DNA of 64,000 nt from contig OU015652.1 in assembly GCA_907165275.2 (NCBI GenBank), forward strand, positions 77,001-141,000, written 5' to 3'. The notes under the pieces are model-generated. The model made no database searches, was not told the origin of the DNA, and worked only from the letters and a program-made list of their open reading frames with translations. A program made the position numbers and the translations under genes. Each line of letters begins with the position of its first letter. The stretch's first letter is position 1. This document shows positions 47,177 through 57,439 of this stretch, piece after piece. The stretch is from Zygaena filipendulae. Lineage: Eukaryota > Arthropoda > Insecta > Lepidoptera > Zygaenidae.

Positions 47177-48067
47177 CGCTACTTACTACTCGCTATCGGG
47201 CCTGCATCATCGGTGCCTCGAAACTGGGGCTGCCCCGATTGCAGGCGCTCTTCGCTGCCCCGCCACAAGCAACCGCAGACGCCGACAGAAAACGGGGCCA
47301 GTGCGCGGAGGTCGTCTGAACCAGTTGCAGAGACGCTGTCCATCGCCGACTTGGTGGGTGAGCTGCGCCTCTTTAGGCAGGAGTTATGCAGCAAGATGAC
47401 GGAACTAGAGAGAAAACTCGAGCGCATGGAGTCATCGTTAACGTTTGTCAACGAAAAAATCTGCGAACTTTCCACGCGAGTGGATGCCGTCGAGACACAA
47501 ATCGCCGGGGACGCTCTCCGTGCGAACACGCGGGTCCTCGAAGATGCCGTCGGGAGCCTCCAAAAAGAACTGAACGACAAGGATCAAGACCTTTTGCTCG
47601 GTGATATACAAATCACCAACGTCCCCGAGCAGCAGGGCGAGAGCGTCGAGCACCTAGTGGCGCTCATCGGCGCCAAGCTAGGCGTCACCGTCGACGAGCG
47701 CGATATAGTGTTCGCGGAGCGAGCGGGCCCGCGGCGAGCGGCAGGCGAGCGGCCGCGCCCCATCGCCGTGCGGCTGTGCCGGCGCGCTACCCGCACCGAG
47801 CTACTACGAGCCGCGCGCGTGCGCCGCGGCGCTACCACCGTGGACATGGGCCTCGCCGGGCAGCCGCAGCGGTTCTACGTGAACGAGCGGCTGACCAAGC
47901 TGAACCGGCAGCTGTTCCGCGACGCCCGCGCCAGAGCCGGGCTCGCCGGGTGGCGGTTCGTGTGGACGCGGGACGGCAGGGTGTACGCCCGACGAGAGGA
48001 ACACCAACCGGCTCACCGCATCCGAAGCGAGAGCGACATAGAAAAAATTTTTAGTATTAGTAGTTAG
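47177..48067 (+). CDS. LINE ORF1-like protein with coiled coil and FP-type C-terminal domain (5'-truncated)
   Basis: The frame is open from 47177; the first usable codon may be the GTG at 47213, but the beginning is probably lost. It starts with the tail of a PHD-type zinc finger (NWGCPDCRRSS). Next comes a predicted coiled coil (about residues 45-105 from 47213: heptads of L, E, K and R). Then an RRM-like and C-terminal region related to the domain of baculovirus FP25K proteins (DIQITNVPEQQGES, RFYVNERLTKLNRQLFRDAR, GWRFVWTRDGRVYARREE). It ends at TAG 48065. Such proteins are the first ORF of several insect LINEs and bind the element RNA. The GC-rich third positions differ sharply from its AT-rich surroundings. 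No ORF2 follows. Domestication is possible but unsupported here. Confidence 0.75.
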   Translation, partial: RYLLLAIGPASSVPRNWGCPDCRRSSLPRHKQPQTPTENGASARRSSEPVAETLSIADLVGELRLFRQELCSKMTELERKLERMESSLTFVNEKICELSTRVDAVETQIAGDALRANTRVLEDAVGSLQKELNDKDQDLLLGDIQITNVPEQQGESVEHLVALIGAKLGVTVDERDIVFAERAGPRRAAGERPRPIAVRLCRRATRTELLRAARVRRGATTVDMGLAGQPQRFYVNERLTKLNRQLFRDARARAGLAGWRFVWTRDGRVYARREEHQPAHRIRSESDIEKIFSISS

Positions 48068-48354
48068 CGGTCTCCAATTTTGATATTTGTCTAATTAATT
48101 TCACTATAAACTACGTTTTTATATGGTAATTACTGCTACAACTTTTCATCCTAATTAATTTATATTACGCAACTGTTTTAGTTTTGACTCTCTTGTTTTC
48201 CTGCCGTGTGATGTTTAAACTGTGTACTTAGCGTGATTTTACTAAAATAGCTCGTACCTCGAACGGTTCACATCCACCATTTTATTTGAATACTATCTAT
48301 ATTTGCATTATTTTTATAATCTTTGTTGCAAGTTTATTTATTCATATAGCTGTG

Positions 48355-48632
48355 CCCCGCGGTTTCACCCGCGTTAATTTCAGACATCCCGCGCGAGTTC
48401 GGGCACAAAAAGTACCCTACTTATATCTTTCTCTGTATGCAAAAGGAGATAGCGCTGTAATATTTGAGCTCCGTCCCAAAATCGTGTGTGTGTACGTGTA
48501 TCTATATTCTATACAAAATTTTACGATATTTTATATTGCCTAAATTACTCCTTGTAAAATCAGCTATCTGCTAGTGAAAGTCCCGTTAAAATCGGTCCAG
48601 TGGTTTCAGAGATTAGCCGGAACAAACAGACA
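48355..48632 (-). mobile_element. Helitron-like element (family 1)
   Basis: GCTGTGCCCCGCGG, TTTCACCCGCG and TTCAGACATCCCGCGCG mark the 3' end in reverse; the terminal CTAG has become ATAG. Family blocks GTTAAAATCGGTCCAGTGG and AACAAACAGACAGAC close the other side, and the extreme 5' end is lost. Confidence 0.75.
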
Positions 48633-48789
48633 GACAAAAAAAAAAAACTCCTGTGAATATACCTACATATAATTACATATGTATAATAGTTATTATGTAC
48701 CTACGTTTATTAATAATAAAAAATAAAAAAAACCCAGTTGGATATGTGCGTGTAGACTGTCACTGTGTGACTGACATGTATAATTATAT

Positions 48790-49042
48790 TTGTAAATCTA
48801 CGGTCCTGGCTGAAAATCAGTGCTATAGGAGTGCCCGCGCCCGCACTCATAGCAATATGCTGAGACAGTGACCGTTTTGGTCATGGGGACGCACCACACA
48901 AGCACCTCTGTCATCTATTCTCATAATTTTATCATAATGTATTTAAAATATTTTATTATATCTTGTTCTAATGTAAGTATATAAACTAACTGTAATTGTG
49001 TTGTGTCTCTATTTCCAAATAAATGCCTTTTCTTTCTTTCTT
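48790..49042 (+). mobile_element. LINE 3' untranslated end with (TTTC)n tail
   Basis: CTGGCTGAAAATCAGTGCTA and ATGCTGAGACAG form a stem found in 3' ends of lepidopteran non-LTR elements. AATAAATGCC and a TTTCTTTCTTTC tail follow. It could be the far end of the LINE whose ORF1 lies at 47177, with ORF2 deleted, or a separate insertion. Confidence 0.55.
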
Positions 49043-49344
49043 ACTACTTCACATGTTTATGGAGGCGACTTACAGTGATTTAGAGAAAATCGAATTTTGA
49101 TCACAATTTTTTTGTGTGTTGTCCTTTTTTTTCCGCGCACGCGAGCCGCCATAATGTCTCTCGCATGCGGTCATAATACGGCTGTCACTGTTTTTCCACA
49201 TCTCAATTATTTTTCGATATTATATTATATTATTTTCAGACATTCTTAATCTCCAGTGTTAATGTGTAGATTAGTAAGGATTACTGGAGAAGGCCGGCGT
49301 GTGACCCTGGCTGCAGTAATTGGGGCGAGGTGACGGCGCTCCCT

Positions 49345-49410
49345 GTGGGGTGCGGGGTGCGGGGTGGAGAGTGCGGGGTGCGGGGTGGAGAGTGCGGGGT
49401 GCGGGGAGGA
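49345..49410 (+). repeat. GC-rich minisatellite, related to 8961
   Basis: Units of GGGGTGC alternating with GGGGTGGAGAGTGC, about three higher-order repeats. Confidence 0.85.
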
Positions 49411-49617
49411 GAGCTTTTATCGTTCGCTGTACGTGTATCTATCGCGTAGAGACCGCAGCGACGCGCGACGCGCGACGCCATGGTATGTGCATTGTGCATG
49501 CACGCCATTGCACGCAGTCACCATCAACAAGTGGGATTCCACCACAGAACAGATAGAAGGGACATCTACGAGTACTCAGTTTAGGATGAAAATCGATTTC
49601 CCAAGCTGATTTTCGTA

Positions 49618-49770
49618 AACTTGAAATTGAAATTACTTTATTTGGCACACACAAAACATACAAATACTTAAAACTAAAACACAGTTGAGTTGCGCCAAAA
49701 AGGCGCCGAGCTCAGCATAAGTCGGGTGGCGAACTGGCGACAGGGACCAACTGTACATAAAATTGCACAA
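49618..49770 (-). mobile_element. LINE 3'-tail fragment
   Basis: GAAATTGAAATTACTTTATT then TGGCACACACAAAACATAC: the reverse of a retroposon end, close in layout to 29244-29385. It continues to about GGGACCAACTGTACAT. Confidence 0.6.
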
Positions 49771-51232
49771 ATAAAAACCAACCGATGTAGGTAATTGAAT
49801 GTAATAAATGCTATTCGGTTTCGTTTTAACTCGTAGTTATACTGTTTTAAAAATCGAAAGTGTTAGGTTCATTGTGGCAAATATACTTGGGAAGGAAATA
49901 AGGAAAGCAAATCAGGTTTTGGAAAAGTATGAGCATTTGCTAGTACTTTCTTGGCGACTCGACTGGGGCGCTACGGCCCCGATTGCCTCTCTACTGTAAA
50001 TTTTTCTCTTTGGATCCCACTGTGGTCTGTGTTTGACTTCGTACTTATGTTATCAAAGTGTTAGAACACTTAAGTAAGTGCAGTTTTTACTATCCCAACT
50101 TGTCTCTGTTTTTCTCCAATAAATAAATAAATAGACAAAAGGAAAAGTTAAAAAAAATCGCGACATTTTTGCAGCGCGGTGATTCATAGGATCGACACGA
50201 AAGGTTCGTGTTAATTTACTTTTCGTGTTTTTAGAGACCATCGTGTGTAAATAATGACAAATCTTGCTGGACATAACAAGAACGCAATCGCTAGCTCGTG
50301 ACCAGTACCTGCAAAAAACCTAATATGTGTAACTACATGTTATTGTTGTCAGAATTAAAGCTGAGTGAAAAATTCAGCTGGATAATGGATAAGAGGAAAC
50401 TGTGAGATACCTACAGTATTATATTATTATTATCTGTGCCAACACTCCTAAAGTTAACACCTAGATATTGCTCATTATAATACTCTTTGCTCGCCCTTCC
50501 TATATCTTCTAATACATACATCATTCAGAAGCATTCCATCAACGTCGTTAGACAACTATCTATAGAATAATAAAAGCCACATCCTTGCCCCCACAGGCCA
50601 CAGCCTTCCTATAGGTGGCCATAATATTAATTCAAAGCATTGTTTGTTCTTATAGGTACTATCATAATACATGATTTTAATTGCCTCCTTTTATATGATT
50701 GTGGAACAGTGCCATCAAAAACCTTTCATGCTTAACCAAGGCGCAGCGAGTACTTAAATGTAATAAATCTATTTTAGCGTTTGACGAGATTAGGTACTTA
50801 GTAGAGACCGCAAGATACGGCGGCGCATACGACGCCATTAGCGCGGGTTTACTTGCGCGGAGCCGAGACGTGGGTTGTATAAACGTTAAGTAATTTTACA
50901 GCCTCCGTGGGTGGCGCGGGCCGCGGCCGAGCTGTGTGCGCTCGGGATTGTGTGCTCGGCCCGCTTCTCCCCGCGGACACCTGATAGCTGCAACCGGCGT
51001 ACCTATTCTACAATATTTATGAGCAAATTCATGCGGTGAACTCCGCGTGAATAGTTTTAAGTTATAAAGCGAACTATGAGAAGTCGACTCTGGCACTCCT
51101 CAAGCAGGAACAGTTATTGTAGATAAACGTTGAAAAAAGTATATTAACTCTATGTATAGTTTTGTATACAATATAATGACCATTATTTGTTTATTTAGTC
51201 TAATATATTAAATGACCTAATAATTTCGGATT
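49771..51232. other. No recognised gene
   Basis: Frames at 49808-49999, 50053-50274 and 50699-50893 have no domain. A TAAA run at about 50119-50134 suggests an old retroposon tail. GC-rich at 50900-51000. Confidence 0.4.
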
Positions 51233-51370
51233 TCCAAGAGAATCACAGAATAAAATGTCCTTTGTACCCCTATATCCTTTTCTGTACCCGACAATGTGTA
51301 TTCTAATGTAAGTTTCAGGACGATCAGATCAGACAAACAAACAAACTCACATTCGAATTTGTAATAATAG
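51233..51370 (-). mobile_element. Helitron-like fragment
   Basis: TTTCTGTACCCGACAATGTG, AGTTTCAGGACGATCAGATC and CAAACAAACAAACTCACATTCG correspond to the 5' two-thirds of family 1 in reverse. The hairpin end is missing. Confidence 0.65.
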
Positions 51371-51868
51371 TTAGGATTATATTTGTCGTTTACTCAGTGT
51401 ATTGATACAAAAGAGCTTTAGGCCGACGCGACGACATAACTGCGCTTACTACAGTCAGTAAAAAGTGAAGTGACATTCGTGTCGCTATCCGGAATGGGCT
51501 CCGCAGCGCTCTGAGGCGACGTGAGCGCAGCGCGGCCGCCCTGTTGTATTAGCACTGCCTAATCCGCTTATCAGCCGGCTTGTAGCGCAGCTCGGGGAAG
51601 AATGCAGCCCACTTTGCACCTAGCAGCATTAGCCACTGGCGCTTGTTTACTAGAGATACCGTTGTGTGTGCACTGAGAGTGTAATTAACGCATTGCGCAA
51701 TCCTCTGTAGTTTTCCACAGCAGCACAACACGTGGTTCACAAACTTTGGTTTTCTGTTTTATAATATGCATTTACAATAGAGGTTGCTGCGTAAATATAA
51801 TATTTATTTGGTCGCTAGCTGTGGATTTATATTTGGCCATTACATACAATGGCCATATAGTCACGTAA

Positions 51869-52140
51869 CTAGCTTTTGTCAGCGACTTCGTTCGCGCGGC
51901 GGTCGAAATCAGACATCGAAGAGGTTCAACCTATCAAATTTCTTTCAAGAAAAAACCTTGTCCCATTCAAACTTTGCCTCCCCCTTTCACCCCCTTAGGG
52001 GTAGAATTTCGGAAAATCATTTCTTATCGGATGCCTACGTCATACAAAGAACACACCCTCCAAGTTTCAGGTCTCTACGATCAGCGGTTTAGGTTGTGCG
52101 TTGATCCGTCAGTCAGGAAAAAGCATTTTATATTTAAAAG
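51869..52140 (-). mobile_element. Helitron-like element (family 2), copy 3
   Basis: CTAG (51869-51872) follows A at the left, so in the element's sense CTAG is followed by T. The internal blocks ACACACCCTCCAAGTTTCAGG and CCGATAAGAAA-type text match copies 1 and 2 in reverse. The 3' hairpin part (GCGACTTCGTTCGCGCGG) differs from the other two. The 5' end is worn near 52140. Confidence 0.8.
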
Positions 52141-55085
52141 TTGCATTACTTTGAACAATACTGTGGTGATAAATCGAGTGGAATGCTTGAGAGACATAGA
52201 AAGTTGGTAGAGAGTGTAGAGAAGAGGTTGTCCGAGGATGTCCTCAGAGAGACAAACATTAAGAGCGATGGCAGATATGCTATGTGAATGTGGACGAGAC
52301 AAGAAGAGAACGGCGTAAATTTATTGTTATGTGTGTATATTGATTTAACCACGGTCGCCACTAAAATCGCCAGCGGGCTTCATAATGATGCACGATTGCA
52401 TTGATGTGCAACAGTTTAATATTAAACTCTTACAATGTAACGGAGCTGGCGAGCTTTTGATTTGTATTTACTTGTAAGAATTATCGACATCCGCTGGCAC
52501 GTCAGCGACAGAACACGTCGAACGAACACAGATTCCTCCGGTGAGAAAGTAGGATAGACTGATGATAGTAATGTAGTCACCTCTCTTTTACGCAGTTGAA
52601 CCAGAAAATGACCGGTAATATGACCCTTCCCGGTGACCAGCGACCGGATGCGCCTGCTTCGCATCATCGTCAGCGTAATCATATAGTTTGGCACGATGCT
52701 GCTTTCTTACTATAAGGTTCATTGAGAGGCTCACGTGTATTGAATGTAGAAGTAAATGCACTTATTTGTTATTAAACCTACCGTTACATTGAACTATAAA
52801 TGATTGAGGAAGTCTAACATCTATCGCAGTTTCATATAGTTTGAGAAGTTTCTGAATTTCCAATTTTGTTTCTCATATCAACGTAAAATTGTAAATACCT
52901 ACATACCGCGTTTAATAACGGAGCTAAGAGCTTGATAATCGGGATTTCTTTATGAAATTAAATGATGATTTGCTGTGGAAATCACTCAACTGCTCCGTGA
53001 CAGGGTATTTGTAAAAACTTTGGCAGCCATTGTGCACATTGTCGGGAAGTACGGCGATACGGTTTGGAGCTTGACTGGTGTTACGGCTGCAATTTACCAT
53101 TTTTGCAACATTCAGTTGTAACGGTTGTCAACAAGGGTTGTCAAGCAACAACCAAGAGACATTTATTTATTTATAATATTTAATTAATGTTTACATATCT
53201 ACAGTGTACCTTATAATGCTAACTAGCAAATACCTACAGATGCTGTAGGCCTTACGTATAACCCTTACAAATCTTCAAACACAAGGTAAAATTTCGTTCC
53301 ACTGATCAACAAAAAACTAAACTCAAGGTAGACCCTCAGTCCGCATTGTCGGCTCAGTCTGTGGCATCGGTAGCTGTTGGAGAAGTACACTGTACAGTCG
53401 ACTAAAAAAAAACATAAATATTTACGAAACTTGATATACTTAACCTGTGAATACAATATAGCAAGTGATCAAGCATCTGTGGAGACTTGGCGACTCTACC
53501 CAACAGCCCAGGTACGAATGCCGCATGAGGTCGGAGGTTCATTTAATTCCACACATCTCAACGGCATACTATGCATACTTCCACTACACATTCAAGATCC
53601 CTATTCGAGCGATCACAAAATGGCAATTCTAATACAAACTTAATTACGAGCGTGCAGTAATGGCGGGTCCGTTACCGGTACCGTTCCATGGTGGCTGCGT
53701 GGCTGTGCGCGCGACACGGGCGGCGGGGGGGGGGGGGGGGGGGCTGCTGAGGGGAGGAGCTGCCGGGCTGCTCTCACACGCACCTGTGTGCGCGCTCTAC
53801 CACCGCACATATCAACCAATTTTTTTTTTATTTCTTTACCTCCACAAACCAAATACATGAACAAAATATGCAAGACACTTAACACTTAAGCCCAAGGTTT
53901 TGGAGGCTTTACTTGCAGACAATGTCCACTGCTGACTTATTGTGACATTGATGCTCTTTTACGGTACTAAAGCGGAGATGTGCAGCGCTTTTTATGCACG
54001 TACCTACTTAATATTTTGTTTTATCAGAGTGTACAAAATAACACTATCACGTAATCATATGCAATTTGTATTTAAAAAATAAGTACCTATAAACATACAA
54101 TTTAACATACATTTAATTTTTTGGTGAATTTAGTAAAACTTTTCACATACCTAAAAGTAGTGTGAAAGGCACCTATTTCGTATGTACAATGTAGGTACAG
54201 GAAAAGTTACTGATAGTGGAACGAAATTAGGATTTTGTTTATCGCTAACTATAGGTATAACATTTTATTTTAAGAGAGTGTCAAGATGTAAATAACCGTT
54301 ATGTAGGTGCCAGAGATATTTATAATGCGTATGCGCAAGAGCATAACATGTTGTCGTAACGGGCGCAGCGATTAGTCGCGCCGCCCGCTGGGCGAGCGAC
54401 CGACCGTCGCCCGTCGGGTGCGAGCTGCGACCCTAATGACTGCTCGCTGAGATTACACTGCTAATTAGCGACGTGCAGTGCGCAGGCACGCTCAGGTGAG
54501 CTACACTGCTCGTACAATGGAACTTGAGCCTGAATGGGCGTTATGTTACTCTATGGTCGTTAGGAGAACACTGCGTCGGCCAACTCCAATCAAGTTACCG
54601 ATGTCTCGTAGACTTATTAAGACTTCAGCGCAGGCGCAATACGTACTTAATAGTTAATATTATTACGTTATCATCATTGTATTGAAATTTAATACAAGTT
54701 GTTCTTTTTGTCACGATGACGTTTCTGTGACGTCTTCGGAAATTTCTAATAACGGCTTTTGGGCAACGAGCCGCTATTTATTGTATTTAATTTAGATAGG
54801 GGCAGTGCATCAAAAACAAAATATTGTCAACTACAAAAAACCCAAAAAAAAAAATATATAAACGCTATCTTATATGAAGAAACAAAAATAATGACAATTC
54901 AGCAACTTTGTTTATATTACTTACTTGCATATTAAATAAGAAGATCATAAATAAAAAAATCACTGTAATCTAAATTTATTAATGGTCAGTTCTACTCACA
55001 ATAACAAAACCACACCGTTTCGTATCTATGAGGGTCTTCCCTCCCATCGCGACGACCGACCAGCTTAACACGAGTATTTTATAGC
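52141..55085. other. No recognised gene
   Basis: A minus-strand 90-codon frame (52422-52694) has a balanced composition but no domain I recognise. The remainder is AT-rich with a GC-rich piece at 54365-54430 and a poly-G run described separately. Confidence 0.4.
53725..53743. repeat. Run of 19 G
   Basis: An uninterrupted G tract in a GC-rich context; prone to quadruplex formation and to length error in assembly. Confidence 0.85.
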
Positions 55086-55090
55086 CACTA

Positions 55091-55270
55091 CTAGCTGTTC
55101 CACGAAGACCTCGATATTCCCGTGGGAACTCCTTGTTCTAGGTTAAAAGTATCCTGTATCACTCGGAGTTACTGTAGTTTCCTATCAGTGAAAGAATTTT
55201 TAGAATCAGTTCCGTAGTTCTTCATCCAAACTTACAAACTTTACCTCTTTATATGTAAATCACTAATATA
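55091..55270 (-). mobile_element. Helitron-like element (family 1), diverged
   Basis: It starts CTAGCTGTTCCACG after A (55091-55094 is CTAG) and continues ATTCCCGTGGGAACTCC. The GC-rich hairpin is eroded. It fades near TTACCTCTTTAT. Confidence 0.6.
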
Positions 55271-55909
55271 CTTAAAATATCAGCATTATAGTATTATCTG
55301 TGGTGTTAGTATTCAGATCCAATGAGGAATTCCACTAAATACGAGTAGGTATATCGAGCGTTAGTTTTTCAATGCATCGAACCCACACTCGAGCTTCACT
55401 TACAGGAATCCGAGGTGTCCAGTGGCATGCTTCCAGCGTATTATCGGTGTCGTGACTTACTAGAATCGTGAACACTCCTATAAAGGTTATAGCAAAAACT
55501 TTTCTGTTTAATAAATAATGCGACACCCGACAGTGGCATTTTCATTTCTTTAGAAATTTATAGACGCACGTATACGTATGTACCCCGCGCGTACCGAGAA
55601 CTGTGGTCGTCGGAGAAGCTTTGTAATTATTTATTTGATTCGATTCACAACTCATACATTATGTACGATATCCGCTAAATATGCGTATTATTTTCGCTTC
55701 ATCGAGCATTTTGGACTGTGATCTAAAATGTTATTCGGAAGAGTATAAAAGTGTCCATTTTAATGGGTATATTCGTAGGCACTTTTGTTTAATATTTTTC
55801 CGATAAGTCGAGGGATTTTTTCGAGGCTGTTTTATTTCTTTACTTTTTACAGTACTTTTACAGTATTTGTACAGTATCTATACTATTTTATAAAGAAGAA
55901 AATTTGATT

Positions 55910-56076
55910 TTTTGGTTCGTTTGTTTGTTTGAACTCAAAAGCTACTGGACCGATTTCAAAAATTCTTTCACCATTTGAAAGCTACATTATCCCTGAGTAA
56001 CATAGGCTATATTGTAATCTGGAATTCCCGCGGGAACTCCAAAATTAACACAGGTGAAACCGTGGGGAACAGCTAG
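55910..56076 (+). mobile_element. Helitron-like element (family 1)
   Basis: It contains GTTTGTTTGTTTGAACTC, GCTACTGGACCGATTTC and ATTCCCGCGGGAACTCC. It ends ACAGGTGAAACCGTGGGGAACAG with CTAG (56073-56076), then T. Confidence 0.75.
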
Positions 56077-56639
56077 TTAGGTATAAAACTATAATACTTT
56101 AATAGAGTAGAGTTTATTATTATATACAGGTCATTACACTTAAAAACACTTCACTTTGTTCATACCAACTACAAAAAGTTGGTACATAATATCGACGCGT
56201 TTACTTAATAATTAATCTGTGATAATTCAAAGTACTCGAAGCTTGGGAACCATCTCTAGAGCCTTGTTTATGGCTATACATATTTTGATAGATTTATTTA
56301 CCATCCGAACCTTGATCCAAACGCTTCGGGGGCATTAAAATATCTTCGTGAGACGGTATGAACGTCAACAAATTTTCAATTTTCAGCTCTGCCTTCGACC
56401 CTGGCCTTGTCACGAACGGCCTTGGGCCATAGACTAATTAATTCAACTGTAGCGTGACGCGTGTTGATGGCGCTCGAGCCCTCTCGCTGACCTGCCCCCT
56501 TAGCCAAGTTGATGATCCATAATCGTAATCGCTATAGAAAACTGAGAAACGTTATTTCACGTGGTTATGAAAATTTGGACTTTTGATTGGATGGTTTTTC
56601 GTGACCACGTGACATGACTATAACGATAAGTTCCTTAGT

Positions 56640-56726
56640 TTTATAATACACAAGTGTATTGTATTATATTGTAATCTTTGTTGACGCTGTTGGTTTTATG
56701 AATAAAATAAAAAAAAAAAAAAAAAT
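56640..56726 (+). repeat. Retroposon end with A-tract
   Basis: GTTTTATGAATAAAATAAAA followed by a run of A suggests the polyadenylated end of a LINE or a processed copy. No coding part is seen upstream. Confidence 0.45.
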
Positions 56727-57153
56727 ATCTGTATATGTCATAATAGATGACTGAATGACAGCGACTGACTGACTGAAACTATGTACTAAAGAAGAAAAGA
56801 TACTACAGAGTCTATAGCGGTGATAAACGAGGAAAAGGTTGGCCAAAATCTATAAAATATCTCTATGCAAATAATCAAGTCAATTCATTGCAATGAGCAA
56901 GCCGGACAAACAAATACTAAAATTGCATTTTTTTAATACATATTTTATTATATAATTTTTCTTAATAAATAGCCCATATTTTAAAATATAGGTACGATAA
57001 GATCAAAATAAAATAAAAGAAAACAAGTAGGTTTTGTCACGAAACGAATTGTTGGCTTTCGTTTCAGCTATATTTAACTTAAATGTATTGTACAAAACAT
57101 TCGGCAAAGCTTGGAGGGTAAGAGTGGTTCATAATTTAGTCATTATATTAATA

Positions 57154-57439
57154 CTAGCTGTGCCCCGCGATTGTCACTCGCGTTTATTTCGGAGTTCCCG
57201 CGAAAATTCTGGGGTATAACTTACCCTATGTCCTCTGTATCCTTGACAATATGTATGCAAAATTTCATGATGATCCGTTGAGCCGTCGAGGCGTGAAATC
57301 GAATTTATTTATTTATTTATTTATTTGTTCTTACATGGTTGCTTAAAAACTAGTGGCAGGAGCTCCCAGTAGGCTTGCGCCCGTGTTGGGATCGAAACAA
57401 ACAAACAAACAAATTCATTTTCACATTATTATCATAGGA
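57154..57439 (-). mobile_element. Complete Helitron-like element (family 1) with nested retroposon tail
   Basis: On the minus strand it opens TCCTATGATAATAATGTG after A and closes with CGCGAGTGACAATCGCG, GGGCACAG and CTAG, then T. Both termini agree with Helitron insertion between A and T. It is interrupted at 57304-57390. Confidence 0.85.
57298..57396 (-). mobile_element. Short retroposon tail inside the Helitron-like element
   Basis: The 87-bp insert starts with (TTTA)n as read on plus and ends GCCCGTGTTGGG. It is flanked by ATCGAA at 57298-57303 and 57391-57396. A short target duplication and an (AAAT)n tail indicate target-primed reverse transcription. Confidence 0.7.

Noticed and set aside
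52422..52694. 90-codon minus-strand frame with balanced composition
   Set aside because: I could not match it to any family or transposon protein with confidence; left unannotated as a gene.
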